A stretch of DNA of 64,000 nucleotides, from positions 186,001 through 250,000 of the forward strand of contig NZ_ABCM01000006.1 in NCBI RefSeq assembly GCF_000170795.1, given 5' to 3'. Under the pieces are notes generated by a model. It ran no database searches. It was not told where the DNA came from and saw only the letters and a program-made list of their open reading frames with translations. The stretch comes from Pedobacter sp. BAL39. GTDB lineage: Bacteria > Bacteroidota > Bacteroidia > Sphingobacteriales > Sphingobacteriaceae. The position numbers were made by a program, and so were the translations under genes. Position 1 is the first letter of the stretch, and the number at the start of each line of letters is the position of its first letter. This document shows, in pieces, positions 9,054 to 17,562 of this stretch.

Positions 9054-10622
9054 CTAAGGGAGCAATGGCAGGTAGCAAACATAATCATCCCCCTCAATCC
9101 CATACTTCAAATGCCTGTCCCCAAAATAGATATAAGTACTTTGCAAATAGTTCAACCCCTGTTTTCCTGAATCCCCAACATCTGTCCTCAGCTGCAGGTT
9201 ATTCGTCACCACTAGGTCTGTTCCGTTGCTTTTTATGCTAATTTTCAAAGGTTTTTCCTTGGATAGCTTGTTGTGTTTTACTGCATTCTCCACCAGCGTC
9301 TGCAGGCTCATGAAAGGCAGCTTGTAGGATTGGTCCGCATCAGGCACCGCCAGCTCCAGCGGCAGCAACGCATCCCCGAAGCGAATCTTCATCAGGAAGA
9401 AATATTCATTCACAAAACGCAGCTCCTCTTCAACTGTAGCCAGCCCGTTTGGCGAAGCTTCCAATACATACCGGTATACCCTCGATAATTTCAAAACAAA
9501 CAGCTGTGCCATCTTTGTGTCCTGGGCAATCAGTGCATTCAGCGAACTCAGTGAATTGAATAAAAAATGAGGGTTTACTTTCTCCTTCAGTTTATCCAGC
9601 TGCAGCAACGCGTTGTCCTTCTGCTGTTCTGCCTCGTTGATCTCCACCTGCCGCCGCAGCAAAAACTCTTTCTGCCACTTCTGCTGATACAACCAGGTTA
9701 ATCCAAGAATGATCGCTATGGCGAGGAGCCCCATGTAAATGGAATAGGTATGTATGGCTTCCACATCTTCATCTACCACCAGCTTCGGCACATCAACAAC
9801 GGTGGTCCAATTTGTCCCTACAATACCTGAGGGTACAAAATACCTGGTGACTGGAATTTTAAGGTATTCGGATAACGTCTCTTCATGTCTTACATTGCCA
9901 TCCCAGGCACCATGCATCAATACAGCCGACTTGTCCATGTTCGACAGGTGTCGCCCAATCATCGACTCCTCGGGATGGGAAATGCATAAGCCCTCTTCAT
10001 CAATGATAAAAGCATAGGAAAAGGCTTTCTCGTCTACCAGATAAAATGTCCGCTGCAAAGCTTTAAGGTCAACATCCAGCCCGAGCACCAGTTGTCCTGA
10101 TCTTTTCCATGAAACACGCGAGGCAGTAAGCCAGTGTACCGCATCACCGGCAGCCACTACTTTGCTGACCGCCGCCAGCGAGGTGTCCGGAAGGACGAGC
10201 CGATGCCCTGCCCAACGTTTGAGGTAAACCGGAAGAACGCCACTGCGGTAACCATTTTGTGTGCGCGACAAGTACACGTAACTGGTATCCTGAGGTCCGG
10301 CAATGGCATACCATGCGTTCGTAACCCGGGCATCGGCAAACAACAATGCAGCAAGGTCAGCCTGAAGCTCATCAGCGTCAATACGATCTTCAGTAGCAGC
10401 AATAAAGTTACTGGCGTCGGCAGTCCCGTTCAACAATTGGTTGAACTCATAGCGAAACACCGTAGCCTTCTGCCGGTAAACGTTTGTCCCCGCCAGCTCG
10501 CCAATACGTGCAATGCGCTCATCCTGCAGGCGGCTGATGAAAAAGACAATTCCTGTGATCGACAAAATCACAGTTAACCCTATAGCAATGATATACTTTG
10601 GATTATGCAAGACAGGCCTCAT
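9054..10622 (-). CDS. LytS-like sensor histidine kinase (His_kinase family)
   Basis: This 522-residue protein has a transmembrane helix at about 11-29, a periplasmic sensor region of about 260 residues that looks like a Cache-type fold, a second helix at about 295-312, a short coiled coil, and the His_kinase box VNPHFLFNSLSSLNAL with the phosphoacceptor H352. An N-box (VENAVKHN) lies near residue 440. Such kinases phosphorylate LytTR regulators; the likely partner is encoded at 565-1326. The ATG lies 5 bases after a TATCTTTG box, so the gene may have its own leaderless transcript as well as read-through from the gene 18 bases upstream. Confidence 0.92.
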   Translation of the reverse strand: MRPVLHNPKYIIAIGLTVILSITGIVFFISRLQDERIARIGELAGTNVYRQKATVFRYEFNQLLNGTADASNFIAATEDRIDADELQADLAALLFADARVTNAWYAIAGPQDTSYVYLSRTQNGYRSGVLPVYLKRWAGHRLVLPDTSLAAVSKVVAAGDAVHWLTASRVSWKRSGQLVLGLDVDLKALQRTFYLVDEKAFSYAFIIDEEGLCISHPEESMIGRHLSNMDKSAVLMHGAWDGNVRHEETLSEYLKIPVTRYFVPSGIVGTNWTTVVDVPKLVVDEDVEAIHTYSIYMGLLAIAIILGLTWLYQQKWQKEFLLRRQVEINEAEQQKDNALLQLDKLKEKVNPHFLFNSLSSLNALIAQDTKMAQLFVLKLSRVYRYVLEASPNGLATVEEELRFVNEYFFLMKIRFGDALLPLELAVPDADQSYKLPFMSLQTLVENAVKHNKLSKEKPLKISIKSNGTDLVVTNNLQLRTDVGDSGKQGLNYLQSTYIYFGDRHLKYGIEGDDYVCYLPLLP

Positions 10623-10627
10623 GCCCG

Positions 10628-10635
10628 CAAAGATA
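10628..10635 (-). promoter_or_regulatory. Bacteroidota -7 box for the sensor kinase
   Basis: TATCTTTG matches TAnnTTTG and is followed after 5 bases (CGGGC) by the kinase ATG. No clear -33 TTTG is seen 19 bases upstream. If used, the transcript would start at or near the ATG. Confidence 0.5.
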
Positions 10636-10640
10636 CGGCA

Positions 10641-12035
10641 TTACTTTAAACCCCAGCGCCAGTTTGCGTAAAGCACTGGTTTTACAGGCACAATCATTCG
10701 CTTACTTTCCTCATAACCAGAGGATAAGAATATGGTTTCCCCAGGAGTCGTAGTAAAGCTGATGTTCATCTTCCCCCCGGTTTCAAATACGGTAAAAGAT
10801 AGCTCAGACCTTTTGTCCGACGTCACCATATTCACCTTCATATCTGTCTGCAGCTGACAGCTGTCACCCTTTAAACTATAAATCTTAATGAAGGAAGTCG
10901 TATCGTTTTCCTTTTTTGCAGATACCAGGAAGTTGCTGCCCGCAGAAAGCTTATCGAAAGAAACATTCTTCCAGGAAGCGGGAATTGCCGGAAATACCTT
11001 CAGCTTACCTTCTCCGTTTTGCAGCAGCATCTGCGGAATGGTTAAGGCTACCGCCGGCAGACTATCTTTCATCGATCCATTGTCGTGTAAAACATTCGAT
11101 TTCGCCAATCCGTCAAATAACTGGTTCAGCCACTCACTATATTGATCTCCTGTATTTGTCAGGTCAGGAAGGTAGCTCATCGCCGGTGGCAGGCTATTTC
11201 CCTTTTTCTTTGACGCCAATGCATAGTAATAACGGTGGATCCAGTAAAAACTCTCCACACGCTGGTCGGGAACGGAAGCGAAATTCTGCTGGTAATACTG
11301 GTGCCACCACTTCCGGTGTGCCTCCTGCATTACAGGCAGTTTGGCAATTGTAAAAAGCTTAATGCCATTCTGTGCTTCCTTCAACTCATCCTGCATACCA
11401 TTGGGATCATATCCTACGGCAACCAGCATCGTGCTCTCCGCTGGCGTAACAACACTGCGCCAGGCCGTCGCAAAACCAGCATTGTCGCCCAGGGACTGAA
11501 CACACACCTGATCATTCAGCACCTTTCTGATCACTGGCACTACAGCTTCAGCCTGCTTTTCCGCAACAAACTGCCACCTGATGTTTTTCTCCAGCCTGTT
11601 GCCCACAGCCTTTATCCATACCACATTCCCATTCGCAGGCACAAAGGAGCTGAATTGAATCGTTCCCGAGGTGGTGCTGATGATCCCTTTTGCAGTAGCA
11701 TTGTAGAGGTCAAGCTCCAGCTTCACCGCGGTAATCTTACCCCTTGTCTTCAACAGCATCTTCCCCGTCCTCCCTCCCGATAGTGGCATGGCGATTCCGC
11801 TCAGGTCCGACCTACCAATGTCAAAACGAATTGCATTTTCGCTCTCCTTGTAGATATTGGTGTTCAGCAGGCCATTTCCCAGCAACAATCCTGTATTGGG
11901 GTTTGTGCTGACAGAATCCCAGCGCATCGACTGCCGGGCCATAAATTCCGCCCAGCTGAAAAGTGGTTTACCGGTCTGCCCTTCAGAATTGCCGGCAAAA
12001 ATAAACAAAGCAAGAATAGTAAATGTCCATTTCAT
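10641..12035 (-). CDS. DUF5703/GH95-like secreted protein with internally shortened catalytic region
   Basis: A signal peptide (ending near SEGQ) is followed by a region resembling the DUF5703 N-terminal domain of GH95-like glycoside hydrolases (LLLGNGLLNTNIYKESENAIRFDIGRSDLSG, given in two parts here: LLLGNGLLNTNIY and IRFDIGRSDLSG). The C-terminus resembles the end of GH95-type enzymes (KLKVFPAIPASWKNVSFDKL). Full-length relatives have about 700-800 residues; this one has 464. The central alpha/alpha barrel is reduced to a short stretch around FYWIHRYYYALASKKK and YLPDLTNTGDQYSEWL. It may therefore bind rather than cleave sugars. It is the first gene of the kinase-metalloprotease-susCD run; the kinase starts 18 bases after its stop. 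Confidence 0.68.
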   Translation of the reverse strand: MKWTFTILALFIFAGNSEGQTGKPLFSWAEFMARQSMRWDSVSTNPNTGLLLGNGLLNTNIYKESENAIRFDIGRSDLSGIAMPLSGGRTGKMLLKTRGKITAVKLELDLYNATAKGIISTTSGTIQFSSFVPANGNVVWIKAVGNRLEKNIRWQFVAEKQAEAVVPVIRKVLNDQVCVQSLGDNAGFATAWRSVVTPAESTMLVAVGYDPNGMQDELKEAQNGIKLFTIAKLPVMQEAHRKWWHQYYQQNFASVPDQRVESFYWIHRYYYALASKKKGNSLPPAMSYLPDLTNTGDQYSEWLNQLFDGLAKSNVLHDNGSMKDSLPAVALTIPQMLLQNGEGKLKVFPAIPASWKNVSFDKLSAGSNFLVSAKKENDTTSFIKIYSLKGDSCQLQTDMKVNMVTSDKRSELSFTVFETGGKMNISFTTTPGETIFLSSGYEESKRMIVPVKPVLYANWRWGLK

Positions 12036-12261
12036 GAGTTTGTAAATTACTTTTGTATAAATAATAGCTCACTCTCCGAAATATCCTCCCTACGAAAACA
12101 TTCCGATCAACATATATTGGTTATCCTAAAATACAAATAAATATCCAACATTACGACTGCAACATTTGCTCAATCAGACTTAAACCTCCGGAATAAAACA
12201 CAGTTTTCAGCAGCGAGACTTTTCTCCTATTTGCCGACGGGTCTCTTCTCATATTTTTTAC

Positions 12262-12269
12262 TATTTTTG
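12262..12269 (+). promoter_or_regulatory. Bacteroidota -7 box for the NrtR-type regulator
   Basis: TATTTTTG matches TAnnTTTG and is followed after 8 bases by the ATG at 12278. A second, weaker box (TATTTTTT at 12252-12259) lies 18 bases after a TTTG at 12230-12233. The 242-base region between the divergent genes (12036-12277) holds no other element I can support. Confidence 0.5.
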
Positions 12270-12277
12270 GGGCTAAT

Positions 12278-12982
12278 ATGTACAGAGATCAAACCCGTTT
12301 CTTGATAGCAGTCGACTGTATCGTCTTCGGCTTCGATGGAGAACACTTGAAAATATTATTGGTTAAACGCGCACTGGAGCCGGAAAAAGACAAATGGAGC
12401 TTAATGGGCGGTTTTGTTAAACCCGGTGAAAGCCTCGATGAAGCGGCTCAGAATGTACTCAACCTCAACACTGGATTAAAAGGCGTCTACCTGGAGCAGA
12501 TCCAGGCTTACGGAGATCCACTCAGAGATCCCATCGAGCGTACGCTGTCCGTGACCTACTTCGCGTTGATTGACATCCATAAATATGAAACACAGATCAA
12601 CGACGAGTACCATGCGGAGTGGTTCCTCCTCAAGGACATGCCGCAGCTGATCTTCGATCATGATGAAATGGTGGAAACAGCAAAGCGAAAAATCCGCTAT
12701 AAAGCGGCCCTGCACCCGATCCTTTTTGAGTTGCTGCCTAAGAAATTTACCATTCCTCAGCTGCAGAACCTTTATGAGGATGTTTACAATACACAGATCG
12801 ACAACAGGAACTTCATCCGTAAACTTACCTCAACAGGCCTGCTCATCAAGCTTCCTGAAAAGGATAAGTCGGGATCAAAAAAAGGCGCCTTTTATTTTAA
12901 GCTGGACAAGAAAAAATACAAAGCTAATTTCCAGGCCTTCCTCAATCTGATCCCTAAACCAGATAAACTGGTCATGGGCTAA
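12278..12982 (+). CDS. NrtR/AraR-type transcriptional regulator with degenerate Nudix domain
   Basis: Residues about 5-145 form a Nudix fold and about 155-230 a winged-helix DNA-binding domain (FTIPQLQNLYEDVYNTQIDN and RNFIRKLTSTGLL). This is the NrtR layout, used in Bacteroides for the arabinose regulator AraR. The Nudix box keeps GFVKPGE, but where the catalytic REUxEExG should be it reads NVLNLNTG, so the metal-binding glutamates are lost and the domain should sense a ligand rather than hydrolyse one. It is divergent from the DUF5703/GH95-like gene and convergent (4-base overlap) with the HAD gene, which suggests control of sugar use. The effector cannot be read from the sequence. Confidence 0.88.
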   Translation: MYRDQTRFLIAVDCIVFGFDGEHLKILLVKRALEPEKDKWSLMGGFVKPGESLDEAAQNVLNLNTGLKGVYLEQIQAYGDPLRDPIERTLSVTYFALIDIHKYETQINDEYHAEWFLLKDMPQLIFDHDEMVETAKRKIRYKAALHPILFELLPKKFTIPQLQNLYEDVYNTQIDNRNFIRKLTSTGLLIKLPEKDKSGSKKGAFYFKLDKKKYKANFQAFLNLIPKPDKLVMG

Positions 12983-13641
12983 CTGAACAGCTGCTCCAGC
13001 TTTGCATCGTTATAATCGCTTACAAAGGCTATTACATTGTGGTAAGCCGCAAAATCCTCCTTCGGATGCATGGTGGTAAGTACCACACAGCGCATACCTG
13101 CATTCTGCGCAGCTTCCACCCCTTTAGGAGCATCTTCAAATACCACAGCGTCAGCGGGTGACACACCAAGCAGACCTGCAGCTTTCAAAAAAGTTTCAGG
13201 ATCCGGTTTGCTCAGCACCACATCTTCGGCGCTCACAACCGCTGTAAAGTAATCATGTAGCTGTAGGTTGTCCAGCACGAAATTAATATTAAAAGGAATG
13301 GCAGCAGAGCCGATGGCCATACCGATGTCCTGTGCCTTCGCTTTTTTGATAAAAGCATCCAGTCCCTCAATGAGCTTCAGATGTGGCAGGTATTCTTTCT
13401 GATATCTCCGCTCTTTCTCCATGGAGATTTCATGCTCACGCTCTGGAGTGAATGCTGATGGTCCGAACACACGCGCCAGGAGCTCACTGTTTTTACCATA
13501 CATCTGCAACTTCACCTGCTCATAGGTCAGTGAAGCACCGAGGTCCTCATTCAGAATCTTCTGCCAGGCACGTCCGTGAAAGGCCATGTCGTCGATCATC
13601 GTTCCGTTCATGTCGAAAAGGAACGCTTTTGGTTTTGTCAT
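12979..13641 (-). CDS. HAD-superfamily hydrolase, beta-phosphoglucomutase-like
   Basis: This 220-residue protein has the HAD core with an alpha-helical cap. Motif I reads FDMNGTMIDD; the canonical form is DxDGT, so the second, acid/base Asp is Asn here. Later motifs are present: IGSAA (motif II), LSKPDPE (motif III Lys) and VVFEDAPKGVEAA (motif IV). Beta-PGM-like HADs isomerise or dephosphorylate sugar phosphates; with Asn in motif I the activity is uncertain. The 3' end overlaps the regulator gene by 4 bases, tail to tail. The SDR gene lies 46 bases upstream on the same strand, so the two are probably co-transcribed. Confidence 0.85.
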   Translation of the reverse strand: MTKPKAFLFDMNGTMIDDMAFHGRAWQKILNEDLGASLTYEQVKLQMYGKNSELLARVFGPSAFTPEREHEISMEKERRYQKEYLPHLKLIEGLDAFIKKAKAQDIGMAIGSAAIPFNINFVLDNLQLHDYFTAVVSAEDVVLSKPDPETFLKAAGLLGVSPADAVVFEDAPKGVEAAQNAGMRCVVLTTMHPKEDFAAYHNVIAFVSDYNDAKLEQLFS

Positions 13642-13687
13642 CTTCTAAAATATAAATAGATATCTGCTAGTTTACGGTTGATGTAAC

Positions 13688-14476
13688 TCAGGCATTCGCC
13701 AGGGCACGGTCGAGGTGTACATATCCGCCATCAACATACACAATCTGCCCAGTAGTGTGGCTTGACCGCGAAGACATCAGGAAAGCTGCAGTATTGGCAA
13801 TCTCCTCTACAGTCGTCATCCTGTTTTCCAGGGGGATCTTCGAAGAAATCTCCTTTAGTTTCTCCGCAGCATCGGGCAAAGTTTCAATCCAGGTTTCATA
13901 TTGGGGTGTCCAGCACTCTGCGACTACAATAGCGTTCACACGGATGTTGTATTTGAGCAACTCCACCGCCCACTCCCTGGTTAAGGCATTACGTGCGCCA
14001 TTGGAAGCTGCGTAGGCCGATGTATTTCCCTGTCCTGTCTCTCCGGTTTTTGAGGTGATATTGACAATAGCGCCCTTGCTCCTGATCAGTTCCGGCAAAG
14101 CATGGTGTGCCATCAGGTAATAATGAACAACATTTTTGTGGAGCGAGGACAGGAAATCGGCATAGTTCCCATGCTCAAGGCCAACGCCATCATTCACACC
14201 GGCATTGTTCACTAAGCCGTCTATGCGTCCGAACTGCTCGATTACCGCCTTCACAGCCTTTTCACAGGCCTCAGGGTCACTCAACTCGGCCTCCACCTGG
14301 AAAGCCCTGCCCCCCTTTGCGGTAATCTCCGCAACCACCAGCTGGTTGTCTGCAGCCTTCCTGCCCACAATCACGGCTACCGCGCCCTCGCCGGCAAACA
14401 CTTCTGCAATTCCCCTGCCGATGCCTTTGGCTGCGCCGGTAATGATGATTACTTTATCATTCAGTTCTAAGTTCAT
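13688..14476 (-). CDS. Short-chain dehydrogenase, L-fucose-dehydrogenase-like
   Basis: This 262-residue Rossmann-fold SDR has the coenzyme motif TGAAKGIG near residue 12 and NNAG near residue 90. The catalytic motif YxxxK is replaced: the frame reads Y155-A-A-S-N159. From memory, the stretches VNDGVGLEHGNY and VVAECWTPQYE match Bacteroidota proteins annotated as L-fucose dehydrogenase; that assignment is recall, not a search. The C-terminal VDGGYVHLDRALA is typical of this group. The HAD gene follows 46 bases downstream. The nearby GH95-like and NrtR genes would fit a deoxy-sugar theme. Confidence 0.82.
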   Translation of the reverse strand: MNLELNDKVIIITGAAKGIGRGIAEVFAGEGAVAVIVGRKAADNQLVVAEITAKGGRAFQVEAELSDPEACEKAVKAVIEQFGRIDGLVNNAGVNDGVGLEHGNYADFLSSLHKNVVHYYLMAHHALPELIRSKGAIVNITSKTGETGQGNTSAYAASNGARNALTREWAVELLKYNIRVNAIVVAECWTPQYETWIETLPDAAEKLKEISSKIPLENRMTTVEEIANTAAFLMSSRSSHTTGQIVYVDGGYVHLDRALANA

Positions 14477-14653
14477 TATCTAGTATTCGATTTGGTTATT
14501 CTTTGTTTTAATGTGCTTTGCTTTGTTTGCACTGCCAATCTACTAAATAATCTGATTTATTTAGGCGATTGCGCCCTAACAGGGCCAGGTTAAAAACACA
14601 TCGAGCTGGACTATTCTATTAGTTAGCGACTGTTAACATCTGATTCTTAGCAA

Positions 14654-15988
14654 TTAAAAATCCAAAATCCCGTCTGCTTTTTTTAGCAGCTCTGCTCCCT
14701 TTTCTTTGAGGTCTTTTTTTCCCTTTTCCATGGTCTTTCCGGCCGAAAATTCCGATGTGGCATTGGAAATGGCTTTCAAACGATCTACCGTCGCAAACAT
14801 TTTATCCGCATGAGGCACTTTGTTTTTCTTCAACAACTCCTTCCAATTAATTTTTGAAAGTACTGAAATCATGTACTTTGTAGCTATTTTTGTCAGAAAA
14901 ACCTTATCGTAAACGCCATTGAGTGCTGCATCGGGGTCTTTTTCCTGAAGATGGACAATCGTCTGGTCAATTGCTGCCTGCTCATCCTTACCAAATAAAG
15001 GACTGTTTCTCAGCTTCTTCAAGGGCGCAATTGCGGCCTCCGGTTTACCCTTTTTCATCTGGAGGTAGCTATCCACTCCCCATACCACTTCGTTCTCCAG
15101 CCCCAGCTTTCTCGTATCTTCCAGGAAGGCCTCAAAATCCTCAAGTCCCCGTTCTTCATCGATGTCCCTTTCCATGCGCATCCGGTCAAATCCCCGGAAC
15201 AGGTGGTTCATGGAATGAAAGGCGATATGCGTCTGCTCATCATTCATCCGGCTCCATCCGAAGAAAGCCTTGGTATAGGGCATCCCAATCCCGGTATGTT
15301 TGTTCAGCCATTCAATATTTCTGGAATAGCCATCTTCAGACAGGTAATACAGGCCATGGTTAAAAAACAAAAAGCCCCTGATGAACTCCAGCAACGTTTT
15401 CATTTCACCATCATCGAGCAGCTCAGGTTTCGTATATGCACATTCATAAAGCGCAAAATCCTGGCCCAGGTCGCGACTGGCCAGCACCAGCACACTTAAA
15501 ATGGCATGTTCCACATTCTGCTGGTAGATCTTATCGCTGCCTCTCAGCAAGACCTGAGTTTTGGATGTGTCACCGTAAACGGCATTGAAGCCCTCCACCA
15601 ACGAAGGAAACTGATCTTCATCCGTCTCTTTCACAAATCCTTTAACCTTGCGGTAATCCTGATACATTAAAAAGGCTTCCGCCACGGAAATACGTTCCTT
15701 ACCGCCAACATCAACCTGGTTGAGACTTGACATCACCGTCTGCGAGTGTTTCGCAAACTGCCTGAACTCCTTGCTGTTCGTGTCCTGCACTGCTGCCGAA
15801 CGCATCGCGATCTTTACAAACTTGTAAAACATCACTTTCTCATAGTTGATCTTTTCCTGAAGGGCATGTTTGTCCTTTTCCAATAACAAAGCATCTGTCA
15901 CAGGGTCTGAGCAGCCTGAAATCAGCAAAGAGGATCCGGAAATCACCACGATAAAAAAAAGGAGCAGCAAGCGTGAGTTCGTACGCAT
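14654..15988 (-). CDS. Lipoprotein of unknown function
   Basis: This 444-residue protein starts with a signal peptide whose lipobox ends at Cys (LLISGCSDP). The rest is mostly helical and charged, with possible TPR-like stretches (GKPEAAIAPLKKLRNSPLFG) and a Lys/Glu-rich amphipathic tail (KGKKDLKEKGAELLKKAD). I recognise no catalytic motif. It probably sits in the outer membrane facing the periplasm. It is divergent from the STM3941-like gene, with a 119-base region between them. Confidence 0.75.
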   Translation of the reverse strand: MRTNSRLLLLFFIVVISGSSLLISGCSDPVTDALLLEKDKHALQEKINYEKVMFYKFVKIAMRSAAVQDTNSKEFRQFAKHSQTVMSSLNQVDVGGKERISVAEAFLMYQDYRKVKGFVKETDEDQFPSLVEGFNAVYGDTSKTQVLLRGSDKIYQQNVEHAILSVLVLASRDLGQDFALYECAYTKPELLDDGEMKTLLEFIRGFLFFNHGLYYLSEDGYSRNIEWLNKHTGIGMPYTKAFFGWSRMNDEQTHIAFHSMNHLFRGFDRMRMERDIDEERGLEDFEAFLEDTRKLGLENEVVWGVDSYLQMKKGKPEAAIAPLKKLRNSPLFGKDEQAAIDQTIVHLQEKDPDAALNGVYDKVFLTKIATKYMISVLSKINWKELLKKNKVPHADKMFATVDRLKAISNATSEFSAGKTMEKGKKDLKEKGAELLKKADGILDF

Positions 15989-16071
15989 AAATAAGTTTAT
16001 CCTCTAAATATATAAATTATTCCGGCTTTTCAATATTTACTCTTTATCCACATAAATGGTGGCTTATGGAA

Positions 16072-16079
16072 TATTTTTG
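16072..16079 (+). promoter_or_regulatory. Bacteroidota -7 box for the STM3941-like gene
   Basis: TATTTTTG matches TAnnTTTG and lies 28 bases before the ATG at 16108. It overlaps the alternative upstream ATG at 16066, which is therefore unlikely to be the start. Confidence 0.55.
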
Positions 16080-16107
16080 TAGTTTCGCCCCTTTCATTAA
16101 CCTACCT

Positions 16108-16632
16108 ATGGATCATTTTTTTTATAGAAGCAGAAGTAAGACTATTAAACAATTATGGATGTCAGGGGGACTCCTGGTACTAATGATTGCCATCGCCGCC
16201 TTTTCTTTTGGATCGGCCGACGGAAGCCTCAAGATCGGCATCTTTGCCATCGCCTTTTTCCTGTTAATCGGATACTTTTTCGCCAGCTCCCTCAGCCAGC
16301 TCAATAGCAAACTGCCACTCCTCTCCGTTACTGCCGAAGGCATCACCGCTGGTGTAACCCCGGTAAGCAAAGCCACCGGCACCATGCTGTGGAAAGACAT
16401 CCGCAGCACTGAAATTGTAGAAACGGACAACGATACACTGGTGCTCATCCATTTGAATAGGACGACGCCTTATGCCGAAAGGATCAGGAAGAAACTCAGC
16501 AAAATGGCACTGGATGGAATCATCGACCAGGAAGCGGATCAGCTGACCATCCCGCTTACCGCCTCTGAACTGGAAGGAGATGCACACCAGGTACATCGTG
16601 CGATTACGGAATCCTTAAAAAGCAACTCATAA
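16108..16632 (+). CDS. STM3941-like membrane protein
   Basis: From the ATG at 16108 the product has 174 residues. It has two N-terminal membrane helices (about 18-38 and 42-62) followed by a soluble domain of about 110 residues with a PH-like pattern (GTMLWKDIRSTEIVETDNDT). This layout matches the small STM3941 family of unknown function. The ATG at 16066 falls inside the -7 box region and was not used. The gene is 65 bases upstream of the outer-membrane barrel gene. Confidence 0.72.
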   Translation: MDHFFYRSRSKTIKQLWMSGGLLVLMIAIAAFSFGSADGSLKIGIFAIAFFLLIGYFFASSLSQLNSKLPLLSVTAEGITAGVTPVSKATGTMLWKDIRSTEIVETDNDTLVLIHLNRTTPYAERIRKKLSKMALDGIIDQEADQLTIPLTASELEGDAHQVHRAITESLKSNS

Positions 16633-16697
16633 TCAAATTGTTACCATCATATCATGTTTAATTTCCTAAATTAGGGTACACACAAATAAAACATGCT

Positions 16698-17435
16698 ATG
16701 AAATCTAAATTATTCCTGGCTGTGCTGCTCTGCTATGGGCTGCACGCTCAGGGCCAGCGACCGACAAAACTGGTGCGTGTTGGCCTTAAAGCTGGCATCA
16801 ACGGCTCCCTCTTCACCAGAAATGTAGCTCCTTTTGACGGTGGTTACGTCAGACAGCTGCCGGACTATCGCCGCTTTTTCCGCCCCTCCGGATTTGGAGG
16901 ATTTACGGCTGATTTCCAGGTCTCCTCCCGCTTCATGATCGGCACCGAATTGCTCTTCAACTCCCGCGGAATGGTCTACCGTGAAAAAAATGATGCTGTT
17001 GTCATCATAGATGATGAGGGTTATGAACAACAGGCTTACAACCGCTACAATTATAACATCGACTATTTTGAACTCCCACTTACCTTAAACTACAACCTGA
17101 GGGCCTCCAATACCTGGCTGGTCATTTATGGTGGCATCGCCCCTGCCATGGCCACCAACCATAAAACAAAGTTGTACTACGAGGAATCCATAAGGAGTGA
17201 TGGCCGAAGGGCACAAAATGTACGGGAACGACTCGACTACGTCCGCAAGATCAACAACAATGCCATCGCCGGAATTAAGGTGGGGGATGACACCAACGAT
17301 AAGGTGGCGGCGTATGCGGATTTTCGCTTCAGTCATACGCTGCGGCCTGTATTCACCAGATCTACAGATGCTTCTGGACACAACCTCCATACACAGATGT
17401 TTACCTTCTCGGCAAGCGTCGGCTTCAGGTTCTGA
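16698..17435 (+). CDS. Outer-membrane beta-barrel protein (PorT-like)
   Basis: This 245-residue protein has a signal peptide (ending near HAQGQ) followed by alternating beta strands typical of small barrels: VGLKAGINGSLF at the start, IDYFELPLTLNYNLR in the middle, and a C-terminal FSASVGFRF ending in an aromatic residue, the usual barrel-assembly signal. It resembles the PorT/OmpA-beta-barrel class of Bacteroidota; the role is unknown. An inverted repeat follows at 17453-17480. Confidence 0.8.
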   Translation: MKSKLFLAVLLCYGLHAQGQRPTKLVRVGLKAGINGSLFTRNVAPFDGGYVRQLPDYRRFFRPSGFGGFTADFQVSSRFMIGTELLFNSRGMVYREKNDAVVIIDDEGYEQQAYNRYNYNIDYFELPLTLNYNLRASNTWLVIYGGIAPAMATNHKTKLYYEESIRSDGRRAQNVRERLDYVRKINNNAIAGIKVGDDTNDKVAAYADFRFSHTLRPVFTRSTDASGHNLHTQMFTFSASVGFRF

Positions 17436-17452
17436 CCTCATTCCCTTTCTAC

Positions 17453-17480
17453 ATACCGCTGGTTCGCAGACCAGCGGTAT
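17453..17480. terminator. Perfect hairpin after the barrel gene, no T-run
   Basis: ATACCGCTGG (17453-17462) and CCAGCGGTAT (17471-17480) form a 10-bp stem with an 8-base loop. It starts 17 bases after the stop codon but lacks a T-run, so it may end or stabilise the mRNA rather than act as a classic terminator. Confidence 0.5.
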
Positions 17481-17562
17481 CAATGTGCTTCCAGGCATTT
17501 TGAAGAAAACTAAACATTTTTATCCCCCCGGCAGTTAGTTATAGAAGTATAAATGAATTGAT

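Noticed and set aside
8918-9103. N-terminal extension of the metalloprotease frame
   Set aside because: It begins inside the kinase gene and would bury the signal peptide; the ATG at 8917 is followed by a normal one.
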